Counted from the stretch's first letter, positions 26,117 to 34,846 are shown. The stretch: 64,000 nt of DNA from CAVSXS01 sp963767715 (GCA_963767715.1 CAVYFA010000016.1:1178001-1242000); one strand, 5' to 3'. The notes: generated from the sequence alone by a model not told the origin. Numbers and translations are program-made.

Positions 26117-26452
26117 ATGCAGAACCCTCCAGGCGCCTTGTCATCTCGCCTCTGCCCGCCTGCTTTCACTCAAGATTGTGCAGACTGGATTTGCTCGCTT
26201 AACTTTTACCATGCATGTTCCGTCTCTCTTCATCCTCCACCTTCCTCTCCATGATGGACCCATCTTCGCATCTTTGGTTTTTCCTGTCTAGCCCCTCAGC
26301 AAAAAAAATGACGGGTACCCAGGCTCGTTCCATAGTTTGACAGGCGCGCACTATTTTCCTATACTTATGCCTGATAGAACTACTCTCCTTGATCAAGGAG
26401 AGTGCACTTTGCGTATGAGTTCCTTGCCTGTCGTCTGCTATAGCAAACGAAC
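26117..26452. other. Intergenic region with a 22-bp perfect palindrome
   Basis: This 336-bp gap separates the divergent esterase and acyltransferase genes. It contains no gene. The palindrome at 26382-26403 is the only strong feature. The esterase promoter should also lie here. Confidence 0.5.
26382..26403. promoter_or_regulatory. 22-bp perfect palindrome, probable operator
   Basis: ACTCTCCTTGA is followed directly by its exact reverse complement, with no loop. A loop-free dyad of this length about 50 bp before a start codon is more likely a homodimeric regulator site (for example MerR- or TetR-type) than a terminator. No matching regulator gene is nearby. Confidence 0.55.
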
Positions 26453-27301
26453 TTGAAATCAGGAACGGGTGACCAGGTGAAACCAGGAAGAAGAGTTCCA
26501 AAATTTCTTCAAGCGTTACAGGATATGACTTCAGAAGTAGCCCTGCCTTATGCGTTTGCAGAGTACCTCAGATTAGCAAAGCTCCCCATTATCATAAACG
26601 GAGATACTTCGGGATGGAATAGCACCGGAAAAGGAGTGCTGTTTATTGGAGACCATCGAAATGGGCTTGAATATTTTTTACTTCTTGCTGCATTTGGGCA
26701 AGAAGGGAGAAAAGATATTAAGATTATTGGCAAACCATATGCTCTTTCTGTACGTTTGACTGAAGCGTTAGATAGGCGCCATGAAGGCTATATACTACCA
26801 GTAATTCCAAGAACATTAGTAAGCAATAGGCTGAATATCTTCAATCGAGATATATGGATGCGTTTATTCAATGCCCACAAATTATCGACTCAAAAAGAAG
26901 CCAAAGCGATCAACGCGACTGCTATGAAGAATGCGGCATCGTTCTTAGCGAATGGTTATGCCGTTGGAGTTTTCCCTACCGGTGGAGTGAAAAGTGCAAC
27001 AAAAAGTGCATGGTATCGAGGAGTAGGAGAAATGATAAAATTATTACCAGAAGAGGCAAGAGAAAGAGTCGTGATTATCCCATTTCAATTTGGTCATTTT
27101 ACTCAATTCCAGGTAGTCAGAACATTATGGCTCTATAGCAAAGGGTTTGAAGTGAAGCCGAGAACTCTTTCCCTGAATTTAGGCAGACAAATCACCGTGG
27201 CAGATCTCCTCACTTCAGAAACAGCAGGCTCTACTGATCCACAAGTCATAACTGAAAGACTTCGTATTCGCTATGTTCAAGATTTTCATGCAAACCACTA
27301 A
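26453..27301 (+). CDS. PlsC-like acyltransferase-fold protein, AT-rich
   Basis: Up to 282 residues resemble glycerolipid acyltransferases. LFIGDHRNGLEYFLLLAAFG near residue 62 fits the HxxxxD-type region (HRNGLE instead of the classic HxxxxD). GVFPTGGVKSATKSAWYRG near 176 resembles the substrate-binding FPEGTRS motif with Glu missing. Catalysis is therefore uncertain. The start is unclear: TTG 26453, GTG 26477 or ATG 26525. The gene is visibly poorer in GC than all neighbours, which suggests recent transfer. It is preceded by the palindrome at 26382. Confidence 0.6.
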   Translation: MKSGTGDQVKPGRRVPKFLQALQDMTSEVALPYAFAEYLRLAKLPIIINGDTSGWNSTGKGVLFIGDHRNGLEYFLLLAAFGQEGRKDIKIIGKPYALSVRLTEALDRRHEGYILPVIPRTLVSNRLNIFNRDIWMRLFNAHKLSTQKEAKAINATAMKNAASFLANGYAVGVFPTGGVKSATKSAWYRGVGEMIKLLPEEARERVVIIPFQFGHFTQFQVVRTLWLYSKGFEVKPRTLSLNLGRQITVADLLTSETAGSTDPQVITERLRIRYVQDFHANH

Positions 27302-27371
27302 CCGCCACGTCGCAGTATGGTGAAAACACGACTCATCAAGAGCACCCGCGAGGCTAGCACTCCTTCTAATC

Positions 27372-28289
27372 CTACCAGTCTGATGTTTCAGGAGAGTGGC
27401 AATCGCGCAGCTTCTGGCATGTTGCCTGCCATCGCGATGAGATGTGTTCGAAGAAAGTCGGGGCGTCGAGTGCCTTCTGATAGGCGCACAGCAAATCTTC
27501 GACGGTCTGATAACGACGGCGAGGGTCCTTTTCCAAAGCGCCGAGTATCACTCGCTCAACCGAGCGCGGGATAGAAGCATTAAGGAAGGAGGGTGCCAGT
27601 GGCTGCGTTTCCCGCTGATGCAGGCAGATCTTCCAATAGCTTGGCCCATCGAATGGCAGCGAGCCGGTAAGCAACTGGTAGAGGAGGATCCCCACCGAGT
27701 ACACTTCGCTGCGCGCGTCTACGTATCCATCGAAAAGTTCAGGGGCCATATAGTGAGGAGTTCCCATCACATGACCATTGCGTACTGGCTCTTCACCAAG
27801 CCATGAAGCAATGCCGAAGTCGGTGAGATAGAGGTGGTAGTCCCGGTCAAACAGAATATTGGTAGGTTTGATATCGCGATGGAGAATACCCAGCGCATGA
27901 ACATAGGCCAGTGCTCTTGTGAGCTGCTCAAGCACAACACAGGCTTCTTCCAGAGTAAGCACGCTCTCATCGAGCATATCTTCGAGCGTTCCCCCTTGCA
28001 AATAGGGCATGACCAGGTAATAATATCTCCCATCGCGGCCAGCATCGAGACACGGAACAATATGCTCGTGTTGGAGAACCCGCATCATTTCATTTTCGCG
28101 GCGCAACAGCGTCATGTCGGCAGTGTAGCCATCGACGACTTTGATCGCTACGTATGCTCTCCTGTAGAGATGGTATCCCAGATAGACAGAGGCCATACCT
28201 CCCTGCTGTAAGGGTTTCACCAATCGGTAGGGCCCGATATGAGTTTCTGCTTGAAGCGCTTTATCGGTGTATTCAAGAACGGCTTGCAT
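27372..28289 (-). CDS. Soluble serine/threonine protein kinase (PknB-like)
   Basis: The 305 residues are mostly a complete kinase domain: glycine loop LQQGGMASVYLGYH near residue 28, VAIKVVDGY (Lys), catalytic loop LHRDIKPTNILF near 137, TDFGIASWLG, the APE-like GTPHYMAPELFDGY, and the final RRRYQTVEDLL. There is no membrane segment or sensor domain, unlike the two kinases at 46311 and 54617. Promoter C lies about 75 bases upstream, linking it with glsB, doxX and the cytochrome b operon. It may act on that group's stress response, which is inference. Confidence 0.9.
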   Translation of the reverse strand: MQAVLEYTDKALQAETHIGPYRLVKPLQQGGMASVYLGYHLYRRAYVAIKVVDGYTADMTLLRRENEMMRVLQHEHIVPCLDAGRDGRYYYLVMPYLQGGTLEDMLDESVLTLEEACVVLEQLTRALAYVHALGILHRDIKPTNILFDRDYHLYLTDFGIASWLGEEPVRNGHVMGTPHYMAPELFDGYVDARSEVYSVGILLYQLLTGSLPFDGPSYWKICLHQRETQPLAPSFLNASIPRSVERVILGALEKDPRRRYQTVEDLLCAYQKALDAPTFFEHISSRWQATCQKLRDCHSPETSDW

Positions 28290-28368
28290 AGTTATGCTTC
28301 CTTATTACTTTCTCTCATTGGCAGGGAGAGTTCAGGCTCTACTATTAAGAAAGCCGTACTCTGATTTA

Positions 28369-28404
28369 AGAGTACCCAGCAGGCGTTATAATAAGCGTTA
28401 AATG
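28369..28404 (-). promoter_or_regulatory. TAACGC direct-repeat promoter C (kinase)
   Basis: Minus-strand order is TTTAACGC, six bases, TAACGC, eight bases, TACTCT (28369-28374). The predicted leader is about 73 nt and contains GGCT/AGCC arms. Confidence 0.68.
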
Positions 28405-28587
28405 AAACATCTGCGGCTGATCTTCCACCGGGAAAGCCCTCGTTCGTGGAAGTTGTCTCGCATGCAACACCTCTCCTATTTTCTGCTCTCACTCCTGTTC
28501 CACCTTTGGGTTGGGGCAGCATGAGAGAAGGTTCGCTCTTTGTCTGGTGACTTGCCGCCTGTCCTGATGCGATTGTGCAAACACCTG
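28405..28587. other. Spacer between divergent promoters C and D
   Basis: About 180 bp without a credible gene separate the kinase promoter (leftward) from the cytochrome operon promoter (rightward). The two divergent units both carry the TAACGC architecture. Confidence 0.45.
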
Positions 28588-28630
28588 TAACGCCTGTTTA
28601 ACGCTTTTTTTAACGCTCCGTAGCTATCCT
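28588..28630 (+). promoter_or_regulatory. TAACGC direct-repeat promoter D (cytochrome b operon), three repeats
   Basis: TAACGC occurs at 28588, 28599 and 28611, then eight bases, then TATCCT (28625-28630). The last two repeats keep the six-base spacer of the other copies; the first adds a third site 11 bp upstream. The predicted leader is about 42 nt, with AGGCA/TGCCT arms and an AAAGGAGA ribosome site before the ATG at 28679. Confidence 0.72.
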
Positions 28631-28678
28631 TAAGAGCAGAAGGCATTTTTGCCTGACAGAAAGAAAGGAGACTCTGCC

Positions 28679-28885
28679 ATGAATGGTCCTGCCTTATATT
28701 TGCACTTCGGGTTCATCCTGATCTCAGTGGCCAACTTGATCGTGATCGCGCTCCTGATCGTGGTCTTCGCGCTGGCCGTCTCGCTCCGGCGACCGGAAAG
28801 GCAGCGCCTCTCCACCCTCGAAGCTCGACCGGAACTAGAGGAAGCGCGTGATAAGGAGCCGGAAGAGGAGGAGGTGGGCTCATGA
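28679..28885 (+). CDS. Small single-pass membrane protein of the cytochrome b operon
   Basis: These 68 residues consist of one transmembrane helix (FILISVANLIVIALLIVVFA, about 12-31), a basic patch (LRRPERQR), then an acidic Glu-rich tail. The ATG follows AAAGGAGA, and the stop overlaps the cytochrome b ATG (ATGA), so it is translated as part of the operon. It resembles small accessory subunits of respiratory complexes in shape only. The family is not recognised. Confidence 0.65.
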   Translation: MNGPALYLHFGFILISVANLIVIALLIVVFALAVSLRRPERQRLSTLEARPELEEARDKEPEEEEVGS

Positions 28886-29865
28886 ACATGACCACGTGGA
28901 TGCGTGAACGGGCGCGCACCTGGATGCCCCTGGAAGACTTGCTTCCTGATCATCTGCCAGCCTTCGTGCGCTCACCGGCCTATTTCTTCGGAGTCGTCTC
29001 CCTCTCCAGCCTCGTCCTCTTGATTCTCTCCGGGATCTTGCTGGCTGCTTTTGGGCCGCAGTGGTGGCATCTCAATGCCATCGGCCATTTTGTGAACAGC
29101 CTCCATTTCTGGTGCTCTGAGTTGTTCTTCTTCTCGATGACGCTGCACCTGTGGACGGCGTTTTTCAAGGGGGCCTGGCGTCATGGGCGTGGGTTGACCT
29201 GGGTCTCGGGAGCGATTATCTTTCTGGCTGGCATCGGCACCGCGTTTACCGGCTACCTGTCGATGACGAACTTTAGCGCGCAATGGATCGCCGTCCAGGG
29301 CAAAGATGCGCTCAACTCCATTGGGGTCGGCGCCTTCTTCAACTTGCTGAACTTCGGGCAGATGTACGGCTTTCACATCGTACTCCTGCCGCTGCTCGTC
29401 GTCCTGCTGGTTGGTATGCATCTGCTGCTGGTCCGCATCCGTGGCATCGTGCGTCCCTATGCCCCTACGCTTGAGGAGGAACGCACCAGAGAAGCCCTCT
29501 GGAGAGGCGGAAGGCGCAAGAAGACCCAGACGACTCCCGCCACGCCGCGCCCACGACCCTCCGACCAGGCCGGCTACTATCGCGGGCTCCGCATGATGCC
29601 CTACGACCTCATCCGCGAGGGGGTGATCGCACTGGTCGCGGTCTTCGTCCTGTCGCTCGTGTTTGCCGGATTTTTGTCATCGCCAGATGAGCCCCCGTTG
29701 ACGATTCAGCAGTACGCCCAGCAGAATCCGGTCGGCTTCGTCACCACTGCCATGCAGGAACTCAGCGGCACGAGTGTGATTGCCCAGTATGGGCCGCCCT
29801 ACAACCAGGGGACTGGCTCCGTGCAGTCCATCGGGCCGCTTTCGCTCCAGCAACGGCAGGCGTGA
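28882..29865 (+). CDS. Cytochrome b (b6-type N-terminal domain) membrane subunit
   Basis: The 327 residues have five helices. The heme-binding helix pairs are visible: HFWCSELFFFSMTLH (H-x13-H) near residue 74 and HIVLLPLLVVLLVGMH (H-x14-H) near 166. The second spacing is that of b6f-type rather than bc1-type proteins. These His pairs would bind two b hemes. The C-terminal part after about 195 is charged with one more helix (VIALVAVFVLSLVFAGFL) and an outer segment. It likely moves electrons from quinol, but no Rieske protein or cytochrome c gene is adjacent. It overlaps both neighbours by 4 bases. Confidence 0.85.
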   Translation: MNMTTWMRERARTWMPLEDLLPDHLPAFVRSPAYFFGVVSLSSLVLLILSGILLAAFGPQWWHLNAIGHFVNSLHFWCSELFFFSMTLHLWTAFFKGAWRHGRGLTWVSGAIIFLAGIGTAFTGYLSMTNFSAQWIAVQGKDALNSIGVGAFFNLLNFGQMYGFHIVLLPLLVVLLVGMHLLLVRIRGIVRPYAPTLEEERTREALWRGGRRKKTQTTPATPRPRPSDQAGYYRGLRMMPYDLIREGVIALVAVFVLSLVFAGFLSSPDEPPLTIQQYAQQNPVGFVTTAMQELSGTSVIAQYGPPYNQGTGSVQSIGPLSLQQRQA

Positions 29866-30530
29866 GCCTTCCCATCGATACAGCGCACGTCTATGTCCTC
29901 GATCCCTTAGCCATCGCCGCGCAGAGCGACCCGCAGGTGGCGGCGGCGCTTCAGGCGTTTACGCGAGCCGGGGCAAAGCAGCAAGCGGCCTGGGAAGCTG
30001 CCTACACCACGGCCTTGGGGAAAGCGACGGGAAGCAACGGTCATGTGGACGTTCCGCAGGGCGACTACGGCCCGCTTCCCACCATGATGGACCACCTGCT
30101 GACTTTAGGCACCAGCGGCGCGTTAGACGGCTTGTTGCTGCGCAGTGGCAACTTCTATCAGAATGACTTTACCAGGCCGCTGCTCTTCTTGTCGGAAGAT
30201 GCGCTGCCCACGCAAGCGGCGCAATTCAACCTGCTGGGTTCGCAATGGGGGGTGATGAACGAGACCGGCAACTATCCGGGGCAGGCGTGGCTCTGGCTCT
30301 ACACCTTCTGGTACCAGATACCGCCGTACAACACCTCGACGAACGCCGATGCGTTGGTGCTGCTCACCATGGGGATCCTCACCGCCTTGCTCGTGCTGTT
30401 CCCCTTCCTGCCCTATCTCAAGCGTCTGCCGTATTATCTCGGCGTCCACCGCCTGATCTGGCGCGAGTACTATCGTGACGCGCGTGATGTGCGCATGGTT
30501 GAAGGCGTGAGTCCAGGTCCGGCGCCGTAG
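29862..30530 (+). CDS. Cytochrome b partner subunit with outer domain and C-terminal helix
   Basis: The gene starts with GTG overlapping the cytochrome b TGA. The 222 residues form a ~160-residue hydrophilic region (PLPTMMDHLLTLGTSGALDG, then DFTRPLLFL) and a single helix near 167-187 (LVLLTMGILTALLVLFPFLP) ending in YLKRLPYYLGVHRLIW. Position and overlap imply it makes a complex with the cytochrome b subunit, in place of the usual subunit IV. It has no heme motif (CxxCH). The family is not recognised beyond this association. Confidence 0.7.
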   Translation: MSLPIDTAHVYVLDPLAIAAQSDPQVAAALQAFTRAGAKQQAAWEAAYTTALGKATGSNGHVDVPQGDYGPLPTMMDHLLTLGTSGALDGLLLRSGNFYQNDFTRPLLFLSEDALPTQAAQFNLLGSQWGVMNETGNYPGQAWLWLYTFWYQIPPYNTSTNADALVLLTMGILTALLVLFPFLPYLKRLPYYLGVHRLIWREYYRDARDVRMVEGVSPGPAP

Positions 30531-30582
30531 ACAATGATAGTCGTAACGGGATCTGAGTAGGTGAAACGAAAGGGAAAACAGA

Positions 30583-30990
30583 GTGCAAGAACAGGTGAAG
30601 CAGCAGCATATCCCGGTCAAGGTCTACCGAACGGACGAGCGCCTGATGATCGCGGCTCCGATGGCCGGGCTGGAACCCGAGAACCTTCTGGTCGAAGTCA
30701 CCTCCGATGGTCGCCTCATTCTCCATGGAGACCAGCGTGCCATGCTGAAGGAGGTCAAGGAACTGCTGATCGATGAATGGAGCGTGGGCGTCTATCACCG
30801 CGAACTCGCACTGCCAGTCCCCGTCAATGCAGCATGTGCCAACGTCACCTATGGCAACGGCGTGCTGATGGTGGCCTTACCTATCAGCGACAAGACATCT
30901 CCCGCACGACTGACACTCGAACGGGTCACTCCTACCCACGGGGAACACAAAGGCAACGCTGGCCACCTTGCGACCTGCGTTCAAACATGA
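30583..30990 (+). CDS. Hsp20/alpha-crystallin-like small heat-shock protein
   Basis: The 135 residues contain an alpha-crystallin-type beta sandwich: IPVKVYRTDERLMIAAPMAG near residue 10 and LEPENLLVEVTSDGRLILHG near 31. The closing ELALPVPVNAACANVTYGNG with VLMVALP near 89-108 matches the A/N-x-x-x-NGVL signature. Small heat-shock proteins hold unfolded proteins in solution. The start is GTG 30583 after AAAGGG. It lies 52 bases after the cytochrome b partner and 25 bases before the MFS gene, so it is likely part of the same stress transcript. Confidence 0.82.
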   Translation: MQEQVKQQHIPVKVYRTDERLMIAAPMAGLEPENLLVEVTSDGRLILHGDQRAMLKEVKELLIDEWSVGVYHRELALPVPVNAACANVTYGNGVLMVALPISDKTSPARLTLERVTPTHGEHKGNAGHLATCVQT

Positions 30991-31015
30991 TCGCACAAGC
31001 TACAGAAGGAGCGAC

Positions 31016-32411
31016 ATGAAGACAGAAGAAAGAGATGATACCATGCCTGCTGCATCTCCCTCTCCTGTGGAGGATAGACCGGCCGGATCATTTGGCCGTG
31101 TGTTGAAGAATCGCCCGTTTCTACTGCTCTGGCTGGCACAACTGCTTTCACTGACCGTCTTTAACGCGGCGAATTATGGGGTGATTGCCCTCGTGACGGC
31201 GGTCACCCACTCCACGATTATGGTCGGCCTGGCTATCATCTCCTTTACCCTGCCTGCCGTGCCGTTTAGCCTGCTGGCGGGCGTCTATGTCGATCACCTG
31301 AACAAGCGGCTCGTGCTCTGGGTCAGCAATGCCCTGCGGGCGGCGACCACCGGTCTCATCGTGCTCGCGCTGCTCTGGGACCCGCATATGCTCATACCGC
31401 TCTTTCTCCTCACCTTTCTTATCTCACTGATCACCCAGTTCTTTACGCCGGCCGAGGCATCGGCCATCCCCCTGCTCGTGAGCAGGCACGACCTGGCGCC
31501 TGCGCTCTCGCTCTTCAGCATCACCCTCACCGTCTCGCAAGCCCTCGGTTTTTTGCTGCTGGGTGGACTCATCACGGCGCTCTTTCCGCCCTTTCAACTC
31601 TCGTTCGGCTTGCTTCGCATCCAGGTCGTATCCTTTGACATGCTCTTCGTGATTGTCGCCTTTGTCTATGTCATCTGTACCTTGCTGATCCTGGCGATCC
31701 CCAAACGCGCTTTGCAGCAGCAGCAGAGCGCGGGGCCAGATCTGCTCAGATCGCTTGGAGAGCAGACGTGGAAGATCATTCGGCACGACGTGCGAGAAGC
31801 GTGGGCCTACGTTCGCGGTGATCGTCAGTTGCTACTGGCCTTACTGCGCGTCTCGTTCGTCAGTGTCCTGCTGCTGGTGATCGGCGAAGTGGCGGGACCA
31901 TTTGTCGTCAATGTCTTGCATCTGCCCATCCAGGACCTGCCCCTCATTTTAGCGCCAGCGGGTCTTGGCCTGGTGCTCGGTGGTCTGTTCATGCCTACTC
32001 TCATGCGCCGGCTGGGCAAGAGCCGCACCATAGCCGTGGGCAGCCTGTGGTACGGCTGCTGGCCTGATACTCATCCCGCTCGGCCGCTTGCTCTGGTCGC
32101 GGTTGGCTCTCCCGGTTCCCGGGATCCTCTTTTATGTGGGCACAGTTACGTTTTTCTTAGGGGTAGTACTGGAAATGGTGAATATTCCCGCGCAAACGAT
32201 GATGCAGGAGCAAGCGCTCGAGGAGGAGCGAGGGCGCGTATTTTCCTTCCAGTCGATGTTGTATAATGCCGGCTCTATTCCCGTCCTGCTCTTTGCCGGC
32301 GTGATTGCCGACACGCTGGGGGTCGAGACCGTCATGTATGTAGTGGCGGCGGCCATTCTAGGATTTAGCTGGTGGGCGGCGAGGTATAGCCACCGCTCAG
32401 TTGTCTCATGA
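31016..32411 (+). pseudogene. MFS transporter with a single frameshift near 32050
   Basis: Residues from ATG 31016 (ribosome site AGAAGGAG) give the first ten helices of an MFS_3-type exporter: FLLLWLAQLLSLTVFNAANY near residue 36 and motif A GVYVDHLNKRLVLWVSNALR near 93. Near 32045-32060 the frame is lost. The next frame continues with GLILIPLGRLLWSRLALPVP and the last two helices, ending in AILGFSWWAARYSHR at 32411. One base restores a ~465-residue protein. It may be a pseudogene or an assembly error. The substrate is unknown. Confidence 0.8.
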
Positions 32412-32488
32412 GGGAGCAATTGTACTCGTCTTGTATGTCCTTGTTGGCGGAATTTTGTAAGAGTATCATTACACCTGGAGGTGAAGAT

Positions 32489-32725
32489 ATGAGTAAGCAA
32501 GAGGGAACGTTGGACTATCGTTCAGATCATTATTGGGTCGTTGGGAGACCCGGCCAGGATGACTATGAACTGCAATCAGGGGATAGCCTGGAGGTTTGGA
32601 TGTTGACGCACTGGTTGTTCACGCGCATTGGATCATCTTCGGATAGTTGGAGGCGACTTTGGAGATTCCTGGATAAGGACGGGTCGATGGTGGAACCGCA
32701 CCTGGGCATGAGAGTGCAGTTATAA
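32489..32725 (+). CDS. Small hypothetical protein (DUF5348-like)
   Basis: The ATG at 32489 follows a strong GGAGGTGA site. The 78 residues are Trp- and Asp-rich (SDHYWVVGRPGQDDYELQSG, EVWMLTHWLFTRIGS, DSWRRLWRFLDKDG) and have no membrane helix. The pattern of a catalytically unremarkable small beta protein with 'GDxLEVW' and 'RFL' resembles DUF5348, but this is weak recall. It lies between the MFS gene and the permease. Confidence 0.55.
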   Translation: MSKQEGTLDYRSDHYWVVGRPGQDDYELQSGDSLEVWMLTHWLFTRIGSSSDSWRRLWRFLDKDGSMVEPHLGMRVQL

Positions 32726-32824
32726 CTGCTCGTACTCGCCACACGCCAGGTGCGGAGATGTATGGGCCTGTAGGGTAGGCCTCGTTTGCTGTGACAACAT
32801 GCCCATCATGCGGCAAGAGGAAGT

Positions 32825-34846
32825 ATGAAACAGGAAGCTGCGCCGCAAGAAGCACCACTTCAAATGCGAGTGAAAGAACAGCGTCATGAGGGAAGCCGGA
32901 TCGGCCCGCTGCTCTGCTGGGCAGTCGTGTTCGCCGACGTGGGAACCTCGGTTTACTATGTTCCAGGCATCTTATATGGGAAAGTCGGGAGCCTGGCAGG
33001 CTTCTTTGTGATGCTGACGATGTCGGTTTTCGTGCTCCTCACACTGAAGTACGCGGAGGTCACGCATCGTTTCCCCCAGGGAGGCGGCGTGGTCACAGTG
33101 GCCGCCCAGGCCATCAATCACTGGGTGGGAGCCCTCGGTGGGATGTTCATTCTGGTCGACTACTTCCTCACGGCTGCCATCAGTTGCCTTTCGGGGATGT
33201 TGTATTTGAGCGTGGTTGTGCCTGCCTTCGTCCCTTTTACACTCGAGATGACTATCGGCGTGCTGCTCCTGCTCGGGCTGCTCAACTGGTTCGGAGTGAG
33301 CGAGAGTGCGAAAGTAAGCCTGGTAGGTGCACTGATCGCCTTTCTGAGCGATATCGCTCTTCTCGTCACCGTCTTTACGCACCTTTCTTTCACCCAGTTC
33401 CTGGCGCTGTTCCCGCAGATGTTTGCGCATCAGAAACTGACCATTCCCGCCCTTCTGGTCGGCTTTGCCGGCTCATTTCTTGCCTTCTCCGGCCTGGAGA
33501 GTATTTCGCAGTTATCGCCGGTCATGAAGACGCCTCGCAAGAAGGTCGCCGCCATTGCCTTGGTGCTTGTGGTGTTTACTATCGGTCTGACCAGCCCGCT
33601 GCTGACCGTGTTCGCGACGCTCTTACTCCCATCACAGGTGGTGGGGGACCCGGTCCTCTCTGCGCAGGTCATCTCGCTGCTTGGTGGGCACTGGGGCAAT
33701 ATTGCCTTGCAGATCGAGGTGGCGATCAGTGCCAGTGCGCTGCTGATCTTTGCAGGGAACACGGCCATTATTGGCTCCTATCATGTCTTCCTGGCGCTCT
33801 CACGTATGGAGTTCTTCCCGAAGTTTGTCCAGCAACGCAATAAGCTGCGGGGAACACCGCATTTCTCTATTCTCCTCGCCATCGCTATTCCAATCTTTAT
33901 ACTTATCGCGGTACAGGGCGCTATTTCGGTGCTTGGAGACCTGTACGCTTTCGGGTTGTTGGGAGCCTTTACGCTCACCTGTGTGGGCCTGGATATTGTG
34001 CGTCGCCGCGAGCGCAAGGCAGCGCATGCCGAACGAGTGTCCTCCCAGTCTACGGCCGGGGGTCTTCCCCAAAGTGACGATTCAGCGGCTGCGAACGAAG
34101 CGCCCAATGGCACAACTACAACGACTTCAGCATCTGCTGCCTCGCTTGAAGCGATGGATGTACTCAGGTTGCCAGCAGGCAGGCCTGCTCCTTCTCCTTA
34201 TACAGGGAAGATGGTACTCGATGCCTGGCATACCTGCAAATTTTATCTCGGACTGCTGACAACGGCCCTGGTAGTACTGGCCTGGACGACGAATCTGGTT
34301 GCAAAGCCGATGGCAACGATCTTCGGTGGCTCCGTGACCCTGCTTGGAATGGGGATAGCCTTCTTCACCTATTCACGCAAAAAGCAGCAGGGGCACGTAC
34401 CGGTGCCGATCACCCACGCCGCAGAACATCTGCCCGGCTCTCTTCTGGCGGTATTGGTGTCCGATACTGAACACAACGAGGCAGTCATACGTGCGGCGAT
34501 TGAGAACGCGCATGGGCAGCCAGTCACGTTTTTGTACCTTGGCCGCGCTACAACCAATCGGGCACCGCGCCTGTTTGAAGTGCATGACCCGTACTACGAC
34601 GATGAAACAGCCAGAAAAACCTTTGGCAGAGCTGAACACCTGGCCCAGAAGGCGAAGATCGCTCGCCGCTATGTGTACCAGCAGCAAAAGCCGGGAACGA
34701 TTGAGCGCATATGGCAAGTCATTCATCCGCATGATGTCGTCATCTTATCTGAAAATACGTCACTGCTTGAGGAGATCAACCCGGACCGCATCCGGTATGA
34801 AGTGACACCCGATGGCGGGGTTGCTCACCTCCTGAAAAGCTGGTGA
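32825..34846 (+). CDS. APC-family amino-acid permease with C-terminal Usp-like domain
   Basis: The 673 residues have about twelve membrane helices with the APC helix-1 region WAVVFADVGTSVYYVPGILY near residue 36 and FLAFSGLESISQLSPVMKTP near 220. A hydrophilic linker of Ser/Ala/Thr (about 395-450) separates helix 10 from two more helices. The last ~160 residues are soluble (SLLAVLVSDTEHNEAVIRAA, TFLYLGRATTNRAPRLFEVH) and resemble a universal-stress-protein domain. Substrate unknown. ATG 32825 follows AAGAGGAAG. Confidence 0.82.
   Translation: MKQEAAPQEAPLQMRVKEQRHEGSRIGPLLCWAVVFADVGTSVYYVPGILYGKVGSLAGFFVMLTMSVFVLLTLKYAEVTHRFPQGGGVVTVAAQAINHWVGALGGMFILVDYFLTAAISCLSGMLYLSVVVPAFVPFTLEMTIGVLLLLGLLNWFGVSESAKVSLVGALIAFLSDIALLVTVFTHLSFTQFLALFPQMFAHQKLTIPALLVGFAGSFLAFSGLESISQLSPVMKTPRKKVAAIALVLVVFTIGLTSPLLTVFATLLLPSQVVGDPVLSAQVISLLGGHWGNIALQIEVAISASALLIFAGNTAIIGSYHVFLALSRMEFFPKFVQQRNKLRGTPHFSILLAIAIPIFILIAVQGAISVLGDLYAFGLLGAFTLTCVGLDIVRRRERKAAHAERVSSQSTAGGLPQSDDSAAANEAPNGTTTTTSASAASLEAMDVLRLPAGRPAPSPYTGKMVLDAWHTCKFYLGLLTTALVVLAWTTNLVAKPMATIFGGSVTLLGMGIAFFTYSRKKQQGHVPVPITHAAEHLPGSLLAVLVSDTEHNEAVIRAAIENAHGQPVTFLYLGRATTNRAPRLFEVHDPYYDDETARKTFGRAEHLAQKAKIARRYVYQQQKPGTIERIWQVIHPHDVVILSENTSLLEEINPDRIRYEVTPDGGVAHLLKSW

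Noticed and set aside
28292..28522. Minus-strand 76-codon frame over promoter C
   Set aside because: It covers the TAACGC promoter and kinase leader and has no family features, so the regulatory reading is preferred.
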